A stretch of 64,000 nucleotides of DNA, from the NCBI RefSeq assembly GCF_030551255.1, contig NZ_CP130630.1, positions 3,453,501 to 3,517,500 of the forward strand. The letters are read 5' to 3'. The stretch's first letter is position 1. Each line of letters opens with the position of its first letter. The notes below the pieces were generated by a model that did no database searches, was not told the DNA's origin, and saw only the letters and a list, made by a program, of their open reading frames with translations. Of this stretch, positions 32,280 through 38,365 are shown piece after piece. A program made the translations under genes and the position numbers. The DNA comes from Streptomyces sp. NL15-2K. GTDB lineage: Bacteria; Actinomycetota; Actinomycetes; Streptomycetales; Streptomycetaceae.

Positions 32280-33983
32280 TTGGCTGACAACGTCACCTCG
32301 CTGTTCCGCAGCACCGCGGCGCACAGCCCGTCGATGGCGGCGCTGACGCGGGAGGGCGGCGAAGGAGCCGGTCCGGTCGACTTCTGCATTCCGTGCAACC
32401 CGTACTTCCCCACGCCCGCCATGTTCGACGAGATGGCGGGCCGCCTCCGGGACATCATCACGTACTACCCGAGCAGCGCCGACACCATCACGGCCGAGCT
32501 GTGCAGCCTGCTCCAGCTTCCCCCGCAGTGCGTCGCGATGGGCAACGGCTCCACCGAACTCATCACCTGGATCGACCACTTGCTGGTCCGCGAGTCCCTC
32601 GCCATCCCCGTCCCCACCTTCGGCCGCTGGACCGACCAGCCGATGGAGACCGGCAAGCGGGTCGACATGTACCCGCTCCAGGAGTCCAGCGGCTTCGCCC
32701 TGGACCTGGCCCAGTACGCCGAGTTCATCCGCGCCCGCGGCACCCGGGTCGCCGTGATCTGCAACCCGAACAACCCCGACGGCGGCTTTCTGCACAAGCA
32801 CGCGATCGTGCAGTTCATGGACGCGATGGCCGACCTGGACCTGGTCGTGATCGACGAGTCGTTCCTGGAGTTCGCGGACGCCGAGGCCGAGCCGTCCGTC
32901 GTGCAGGAGGCGATGCTCCGCCCGAACGTCATCGTCCTGCGCAGCCTCGGCAAGAACTTCGGCCTGCACGGCATACGTTTCGGCTACCTGGTCGCCAACC
33001 CGGCGCTCGCGGGACGGGTGCGGTCGATGCTCCCCAAGTGGAACCTCAACTCCTTCGCGGAGCACGTGGTGTTCATGCTCAAGGAGCACGGCTCCGAGTA
33101 CGCGCAGAGCCTCCAGCAGGTACGACGGGACCGGCTGGACATGGCCGGCCAGCTGGCCGCGCTGCCCGGTCTGACGGTTTACCCGTCCCAGGGCAATTTC
33201 CTCTTCGTGCGCCTCCCCGTGGGCGCCGAAGGCACCGTGGTCCGGGACCGGATGCTCACCGAGCACCGGATCCTGGTCCGCGAGTGCGGCAACAAGATCG
33301 GCTCCTCCAGCCGCTTCCTGCGACTCGTGGTGCGCCCCCAGGTGGACGTGCGTCGCCTGGTGTCCGGCCTGGAACAGGTGCTCTACGGGACCAGGAGGGG
33401 AGCCGCCGTGCCCGAGCTGGCTACAGGGACCGGCTACAGCTCGGGTACGGCGGCAGTTGACCGGTTGGTCAGTTCCACCAACGGCTCCGGCATGCAGGGC
33501 CTTGCCGCTCAGGCCATGGGTTCCGGCGGGCAGGGGATCGCAGCCGCCCCGCCCGCCGGGACCGGCATGCCGATGCCCGCGGCGGCACAGACACAGACCG
33601 GTGGGGCCGGGATGCCGATGCCTGCGGCGGCTCAGGCGGGGCCGCAGCCGGTGGGCTTCCCGGCCCCTTCACCGACGCCGATGCAGGCGCCGACACCGAT
33701 GCAGGCACCGACGCCGGCGCCTATGCCTGCGCCGACGCCCATGCCGACCCCGATGCCGACCCCGATGCCGACTCCGGTGCCGGCCGCCGCTGCGGCGCAG
33801 GCGCCGGGCCCGATGGGTGGCCCGACCCCGCCGGGTGTTCCCGCCCGGGGCGGGCTCACCGCCGCGCAGGTGCGCGGGATGACCGGGCCGGCCGCCGCGG
33901 CGGATCTCCAGACTGCCCCGGCGACCGGGTGGCCCAATGCGCAGAGTTGGCCGAACGCGGCGGGGATGGGGCAGGCCGGCTGA
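32280..33983 (+). CDS. HisC-like PLP aminotransferase with Pro/Met-rich repeat tail
   Basis: 567 residues from TTG 32280. Residues ~20-370 form a fold-type I aminotransferase like histidinol-phosphate aminotransferase: DFCIPCNPYFPTPAMFDEMA, MGNGSTELI, AVICNPNNPDGGFL, VVIDESFLEFAD and the PLP-lysine motif RSLGKNFGLHGIRFGY. The enzyme part is normal length, but about 190 residues of low-complexity Gly/Ala then Pro/Met-rich repeats follow (TPMQAPTPMQAPTPAPMPA). Substrate unknown: HisC proper or an aromatic/threonine-phosphate relative. Its RBS lies in a long inverted repeat. Confidence 0.85.
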   Translation: MADNVTSLFRSTAAHSPSMAALTREGGEGAGPVDFCIPCNPYFPTPAMFDEMAGRLRDIITYYPSSADTITAELCSLLQLPPQCVAMGNGSTELITWIDHLLVRESLAIPVPTFGRWTDQPMETGKRVDMYPLQESSGFALDLAQYAEFIRARGTRVAVICNPNNPDGGFLHKHAIVQFMDAMADLDLVVIDESFLEFADAEAEPSVVQEAMLRPNVIVLRSLGKNFGLHGIRFGYLVANPALAGRVRSMLPKWNLNSFAEHVVFMLKEHGSEYAQSLQQVRRDRLDMAGQLAALPGLTVYPSQGNFLFVRLPVGAEGTVVRDRMLTEHRILVRECGNKIGSSSRFLRLVVRPQVDVRRLVSGLEQVLYGTRRGAAVPELATGTGYSSGTAAVDRLVSSTNGSGMQGLAAQAMGSGGQGIAAAPPAGTGMPMPAAAQTQTGGAGMPMPAAAQAGPQPVGFPAPSPTPMQAPTPMQAPTPAPMPAPTPMPTPMPTPMPTPVPAAAAAQAPGPMGGPTPPGVPARGGLTAAQVRGMTGPAAAADLQTAPATGWPNAQSWPNAAGMGQAG

Positions 33984-34011
33984 CCTCCTGCAGCCAGACA
34001 CAATCACCTCT

Positions 34012-34029
34012 TTCACCCGATCGGGCGAA
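34012..34029. promoter_or_regulatory. Palindrome upstream of the TnpB gene
   Basis: TTCACCCGATCGGGCGAA, with a perfect 10-bp core CCCGATCGGG flanked by TTC/GAA, lies 52 bases before the TnpB start. It could belong to the interrupted host promoter region or to the left end of the IS200/IS605-type element. Confidence 0.35.
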
Positions 34030-34080
34030 TGATCTCGAACATGCCACGACGACTCGGACAGTTGCATACGGTAAGTGACT

Positions 34081-35356
34081 ATGAAGCTGGTGGTGCAGGT
34101 GAAGCTGCTGCCAACGCCCGATCAGGCGGCGGCACTTGAGGCAACCCTGCGCGCCTGCAACGAGGCAGCCTCCTGGACGAGCGAGGTTGCCTTCGAAAAC
34201 GATGTGAAAAACAACTTCGCGCTACGCAAGCTCACATATGACCAGGCCAAGACGCGGTGGCGGCTGGGTTCGCAGGCAGCCCAGCATGTGATCAAAAAGA
34301 CGTGTAACGCGTACACGACACTGCGAGCGAACCTGAGGGCGGGAAATCTGGGCAGGCCAGGCTCGAAGCGGTACCGCAAGGCAATAGAGAAGCCGATCGT
34401 CTTCCGGCCTGAGGGCGCGCAGCCGTACGACGACCGGATGTTGTCCTGGCAGTACGCTGAGCGGCGTGTTTCGATCTGGACGGTCGATGGACGGATGAAG
34501 GACGTAAGGTTCACCGCGTCGCCTGAGCAACTGACCACACTGGCGCTCTATCGCAAGGGTGAGTCCGACCTCGTCTGCTGGGACAGCGTGTGGTTTCTAC
34601 TGGCCACCTGTGAGGTGCCTGAAGAGCCTCTGAACATGACTCCGGTGGACTTCCTCGGTGTCGACTTGGGCATTGTGAACATCGCCACCACGTCCGACGG
34701 CGAGATCATGGCCGGGCGCGAACTCAACCGAGTCAGGATCCGCGAGCGAGGCCTGCGAAAGAAGCTGCAGAAGAAGAACACACCGTCCGCCAAGCGTCGG
34801 CTGAAGAAGCGGCGACGCAAAGAGGCGCGGCGGGCGAAGGATATCAACCACAAGATCGCGAAGCATGTGGTGGCCGAGGCGGAACGCACCGGTCGCGGTA
34901 TCGCCCTGGAGGATCTGACGGGCATCCGCGAGCGGGTACGGCTTCGCAAGCCTGGGGGTACCTCCCACGCCCTTGAGGCAGTGGGGGAGGGCCACTCACT
35001 CCAGCTGGGCCTTTGCCCAGCTGGGGGCGTTCATCGCGTACAAAGCCCGCCGGGCGGGGGTACCGGTGGTATACGTCGATCCGGCGTACACGTCCCGCAC
35101 CTGCGCCGAGTGCGGGCACATCGACAGAGCGAACCGGGTCTCACAGGCCTGGTTCGCGTGCCGGTCGTGCGGATTCGTTGATCATGCCGATCGGAATGGC
35201 TCCCGCAACATCCGCGCCCGCGCGTGGGAGTTGTGGCGACGCGGGGCGCAGTCAACGGCCCCTGCCCCACCACCGGAGCGTACGCGCCGAGGCGGGGCTG
35301 GACGCAAACGCAGCATCACCGCCAGTGATGCCCGTTGTGCAAGCCCGGCACTTTGA
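34081..35356 (+). pseudogene. tnpB: IS200/IS605-family TnpB, frame broken by a hairpin insertion
   Basis: ATG 34081 opens a TnpB/OrfB protein: KLLPTPDQAAALEATLRACN, RuvC-I region FLGVDLGIVNIATTSDG, the basic bridge (RRLKKRRRKEARRAK) and RGIALEDLTGIRERVRLRKP. After 34950 the frame shifts; the rest, THSSWAFAQLGAFIAYKARR, VYVDPAYTSRTCAECGHIDR, the second zinc pair and the RuvC-III Asp (CRSCGFVDHADRNGSRNI), is in another frame ending 35356. The break coincides with a ~41-bp palindromic insert, so the nuclease is inactive as read. No TnpA gene is present. Confidence 0.88.
34951..34991. repeat. Small palindromic Streptomyces repeat inside tnpB
   Basis: The arms CCTCCCACGCC and GGCAGTGGGGGAGG form an imperfect hairpin around CTTGA. 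Removing about 40 bp here restores the TnpB reading frame and its conserved sequence, showing this is an insertion. Its GC-rich CTGGGGGTACCTCCC style is characteristic of short interspersed palindromes in Streptomyces genomes. Confidence 0.75.
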
Positions 35357-35376
35357 GCACCGAGCCGATTGACCCA

Positions 35377-35417
35377 CTGCTGGCAGCCAGCACGTTCGCG
35401 AGCGGCGCTGCCAGCAG
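35377..35417. terminator. Hairpin at the end of the GH43 gene / right of tnpB
   Basis: Perfect 11-bp arms CTGCTGGCAGC (35377-35387) and GCTGCCAGCAG (35407-35417) with a 19-base loop, directly after the leftward GH43 stop codon. It may serve as that gene's terminator, or be an IS200/IS605-type end hairpin since tnpB ends just to the left. Confidence 0.65.
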
Positions 35418-35419
35418 GG

Positions 35420-36394
35420 TCAGTACGCCACGGGCCATCCGCTGGTCCAGTTGACAAGGTTGATACCGAGCTTGGGGGTGCCGTTGTCGTTGCCGTCGTA
35501 GTAGTGGTAGACGATCAGGTCGCCGTCGGCGTCGTTCATGATCGACTGCCCGCCGGGGCCGATGACGCTGCCGTGGGACTCCAGGACGGGCGTCCCGCCG
35601 TTGTTCATCATCGAGACGCCGTTCTTGTCGCGGTACGGCCCGGTGACGCTGGTCGCCCGGCCCACCTTCACCTTGTACGTCGAACTGGTGCCGTTGCAGC
35701 AGGTGTCGTAGGAGGCGAAGAGGTAGTAGTAGCTGCCTCGTTTGACGATGTAGGGCGCTTCGACGGCCTTGGTTCCGGTCGGGCGGGAGGCGAGGGAGTA
35801 GCGGGTGGTGTTGCTCGAGAGCTGCTTCCCGGTGGACGGATTGATCTGGATCATCTTGATCCCGGTCCACCAACTCCCGAACGACAGCCACCACTTGCCG
35901 TCGCTGTCGACGAAGAGGTTCGGGTCGATGGCGTTGTAGTCGCTGGACGAGCTCGACGTGTAGACGGTGCCCTGGTCGGTCCAGCTGCCCGGCTGCCCGG
36001 TGCTGGAGGTGGCGAGCCCGATGGCGGAGGTGTTCGAGCCGAACTTCGAGACGGAGTAGTACATCAGGTACTTGCCGCCGTGGTACGAGATGTCGGGCGC
36101 CCAGGCCTCCGGGACGGAGGAGTAGTTCCGCCACCAGCTCGGCCTGGTGCCGAAGGCGTCGGCGCCGGCGCTGAAGGCGGTGCGGTCACCGGAGGTCTTG
36201 CTGCTGATGCCGCCGCCGGTGGCGTACAGCAGGTACTGTCCGGACGAGGTGCGGATCATCGTGGGGTCGTGCGTGACGACCGAGCCGGTGACACGACCGG
36301 GGTTGGGGTACGCCGACGCCGTACTCGGGATGAGGGCGAGCAGGAAGGCGGTGGGGACGGCGAGCAGGACGGTTCTGCGGGAGGTGCGGCTCAC
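35420..36394 (-). CDS. Tat-exported GH43 endo-1,5-alpha-L-arabinanase
   Basis: 324 residues from GTG 36394 (AAGGAG 7 bases upstream); the longer ATG at 36436 lies in the operator region and is rejected. Twin-arginine signal (SRTSRRTVLLAVPTAFLLAL) then a five-bladed GH43 propeller: catalytic base Asp in VVTHDPTMIR, pKa-modulating Asp in NAIDPNLFVDSDG, catalytic acid Glu in KAVEAPYIVKRG, plus SYYYLFASYDTCC and GGQSIMNDADGDLIVYHYYD. It cuts the alpha-1,5-arabinan backbone outside the cell. A paralogue lies at 43857. The promoter is nearly identical to that of the 48-kb importer operon. Confidence 0.93.
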   Translation of the reverse strand: MSRTSRRTVLLAVPTAFLLALIPSTASAYPNPGRVTGSVVTHDPTMIRTSSGQYLLYATGGGISSKTSGDRTAFSAGADAFGTRPSWWRNYSSVPEAWAPDISYHGGKYLMYYSVSKFGSNTSAIGLATSSTGQPGSWTDQGTVYTSSSSSDYNAIDPNLFVDSDGKWWLSFGSWWTGIKMIQINPSTGKQLSSNTTRYSLASRPTGTKAVEAPYIVKRGSYYYLFASYDTCCNGTSSTYKVKVGRATSVTGPYRDKNGVSMMNNGGTPVLESHGSVIGPGGQSIMNDADGDLIVYHYYDGNDNGTPKLGINLVNWTSGWPVAY

Positions 36395-36434
36395 GCTGGC
36401 GCTCCTTGCAGGTGTGGGGGTTTGATTGTCCGTC

Positions 36435-36494
36435 ATTTCGAACAGTGATCGCGTGTTCGGACGGGACCGTAGAATCGAACCCCTTGCGCGTCAA
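36435..36494 (-). promoter_or_regulatory. Promoter and operator of the GH43 gene
   Basis: On the minus strand TTGACG (complement of 36489-36494) and TACGGT (complement of 36466-36471) are 17 bp apart. An inverted repeat GTTCGG-N14-TCGAAC (36455-36480) overlaps the -10. A second element TGTTCGAAAT (complement of 36435-36444) follows. The core between arms, ACGGGACCGTA, is shared exactly with the promoter at 48075-48114. Confidence 0.7.
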
Positions 36495-36512
36495 TGGCCC
36501 GCGCAGCCCCAG

Positions 36513-36809
36513 CTAAGAATCCGGGCCGAAGTCCACCTCCAGCCGCTGCCTCCAGTCCGGGTCCGCCAGCCCCGCCCCCACCAGGACGTCCCGCCAGTCC
36601 TCCTTGGCCAGCTGTACCGCGTCGAGGAGGCGGTCCACCCTCCCCCGGCCGCACAGGAGCGTGGCGGCGGCGATGCGCTCCTTGTCCTCCCTGTCACCCC
36701 TCTCGGTCAGGTGATGCACGAGCTCGGCGAGGAGCTCCCCCACGACCCGGCCGTCCCGCCCGGGAAAGTCCTTGACGATGCGTTTCTCGACGCGCGCGGT
36801 CAGCGCCAT
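36513..36809 (-). CDS. Small helical hypothetical protein
   Basis: 98 residues from ATG 36809 with AAGGGAG 5 bases upstream (GTG 36815 is the alternative). Charged and helical (RVVGELLAELVHHLTERGDR; ATLLCGRGRVDRLLDAVQLA), ending DWRQRLEVDFGPDS. No transmembrane segment or recognised domain. It has its own promoter region containing a purine-rich run. Confidence 0.6.
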   Translation of the reverse strand: MALTARVEKRIVKDFPGRDGRVVGELLAELVHHLTERGDREDKERIAAATLLCGRGRVDRLLDAVQLAKEDWRDVLVGAGLADPDWRQRLEVDFGPDS

Positions 36810-36835
36810 GCGCACTCCCTTTCGTAATGTGGCCC

Positions 36836-36892
36836 TCGCACTCTTCCCACCCCTTCCACCCCTTCGCCCCCTTCATCCCCTTCATTCCTTAT
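36836..36892. repeat. Degenerate pyrimidine-rich short repeat
   Basis: Successive imperfect 9-10-bp units of the form CACCCCTTC make a strand-biased pyrimidine run upstream of the leftward small gene. It could influence transcription or simply be a slippage tract; no gene is supported here. Confidence 0.6.
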
Positions 36893-36929
36893 GATCTACT
36901 TCACGCTACCCTGACCGACCCCGCCGGGA

Positions 36930-36960
36930 GGGGCCGCCCGCCAGGCGGGCGGCCCCCTTT
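36930..36960. terminator. Strong GC hairpin after the DUF4360 gene
   Basis: Nearly perfect 13-bp self-complementary sequence (GGGGCCGCCCGCC / GGCGGGCGGCCCC around one A) directly beyond the leftward stop at 36962. Works as a terminator for that gene; the T tract lies on the opposite side, so it may be bidirectional. Confidence 0.8.
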
Positions 36961-36961
36961 C

Positions 36962-37612
36962 TCACTTGCCCGGGCACTCCTTCCAGGCCATGTGGTACGT
37001 CGTGCTGATGTCACCGTCGGTCGAGTCCATGGTCATGAAGCTGACCTTGCCGGGCGACTGGGTGCCCGCGTTGACCCGGAGCTCCGTGTTGATGTTGAAG
37101 TTGCGCTGGACCCCGCAGGGCGCGTAGACGAGCTGGGCCCAGTCCGTGGTGTCGGTGGCCTGCCAGTTGTCGTTGTACGCGCCGGCGAAGTTGTGGGTCT
37201 TGTAGACCGTGCCGGAAGAGCCCTGGAAGTAGTACGAGGCCCTCTGCACCGCGCTCGCCCCCGGCTGGAGCATGGCGTAGCCCCGGTAGTCCGCGCTGGC
37301 GATGGCGTACGTGAAGCCCTGCGGTACGTGGACGATCAGACTGAGCTGACAGTTCCTGCGCGACGCCGTGGGGTCGGAGTCGCCGCCGGCCTGGGCGAGG
37401 TAGTCGCTGTAGGTCACCGTGAAGGCGGTGTTGTCCTCGGAGACGGCGACCGCGGTCGTGCCCTGCGGGCAGCCCGAGCCGTTCACCGTGGCGACCTTGA
37501 TGACGATCTTGTCCGGGGGCGGGTCGTCGAACCCGGAGGAGGGGCCCTGCGCGGGCAGGGCGGTGGTGAGGAGCGCGGCGATCGCGCCGCCGAGGAGCAG
37601 GCCACCGGCCAT
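36962..37612 (-). CDS. Secreted DUF4360 protein
   Basis: 216 residues from ATG 37612 (GGGAGA upstream). Signal peptide (MAGGLLLGGAIAALLTTALP), then a beta-rich domain: VNGSGCPQGTTAVAVSEDNT, ADYRGYAMLQPGASAVQRAS, WAQLVYAPCGVQRNFNINTE. Paired cysteines, as expected for an exported protein. These residues are characteristic of DUF4360, a family of small secreted proteins of unknown function. The 210-bp region upstream (37613-37822) carries only its promoter and the convergent spacing to rrf2; no other gene is seen. Confidence 0.85.
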   Translation of the reverse strand: MAGGLLLGGAIAALLTTALPAQGPSSGFDDPPPDKIVIKVATVNGSGCPQGTTAVAVSEDNTAFTVTYSDYLAQAGGDSDPTASRRNCQLSLIVHVPQGFTYAIASADYRGYAMLQPGASAVQRASYYFQGSSGTVYKTHNFAGAYNDNWQATDTTDWAQLVYAPCGVQRNFNINTELRVNAGTQSPGKVSFMTMDSTDGDISTTYHMAWKECPGK

Positions 37613-37822
37613 GGTTCTCCCATCCGTTCAGTGGGGGGTGGATACAGGCATGCGCACACTGAACTCGGTCATGCACATGTCAAACAGACGTACGTACGCA
37701 CCCCGGCCCACGAGAGAAACATGAAGAAACCGTGAAGGCCGGAGCGCTCGCAGCGTACGCAGCCCCACCCCGGGCGGCCAGGTCGCTCTCCGGCCATTCA
37801 CAGCGGCCCGTTCACAGCGTCC

Positions 37823-38281
37823 TCAGGGGTTGTCCCAGGCCGCCGGCTCCGCCGCCAGCCGCCGTACCGGCTCGGGCAGGGCGTCCGCCGCGAGGTCGGC
37901 GACCGTGACGCCCTCCAGGATCCGGCGGACGTTGGCGCGCAGCGCGATCCACAGCGGCAGCAGCGGCTGTGCGGTCCCGGTGTAGGCGAGGCCCGTGGGG
38001 CGCTCGCCGCGCACCGAGACGATGGGGCCGTCGACGGCCCGGATCACGTCCGCTACCGTGATCGTCGAGGCTTCGCGCGCGAGACGGTAGCCGCCGCCCC
38101 CGCCGCGTCGGCTGTCGACGACGCCGCCGCGCCGCAGATCGCCGAGGATCCCCTCGAGGAACTTGTGCGGAATGTCCTGGACGGTGGCGATGGTCTCCGC
38201 CTTCACCGGTCCGTCGTCCTGCCGTACGGCGAGCTCCAGCACCGCTCGTACCGCGTAGTCCGCCCGCGCCGAGATCCTCAT
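37823..38281 (-). CDS. Rrf2-family transcriptional regulator without Fe-S cysteines
   Basis: 152 residues from ATG 38281: MRISARADYAVRAVLELAV, recognition helix region IPHKFLEGILGDLRRGGVVD, wing SRRGGGGGYRLAREASTITV, then VIRAVDGPI. This is a typical Rrf2 HTH with dimerisation helix. It contains no cysteine at all, so it cannot bind the [Fe-S] cluster of IscR/NsrR. The open frame continues far upstream but that part is antisense to the divergent GH35 gene. Its likely targets are itself and the divergent gene. Confidence 0.9.
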   Translation of the reverse strand: MRISARADYAVRAVLELAVRQDDGPVKAETIATVQDIPHKFLEGILGDLRRGGVVDSRRGGGGGYRLAREASTITVADVIRAVDGPIVSVRGERPTGLAYTGTAQPLLPLWIALRANVRRILEGVTVADLAADALPEPVRRLAAEPAAWDNP

Positions 38282-38365
38282 ATGACAATTGTGCGGTGTC
38301 CGGCCGTACAGAATGACCCACCACGGGCGGTCGCGGGACGAACAGGCAACACAGGAGGCGCTCCC

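Noticed and set aside
35420..36436. ATG at 36436 as the GH43 start
   Set aside because: It lies in the operator region, has no RBS and would place 14 extra residues before the Tat signal; GTG 36394 has a well-spaced AAGGAG.
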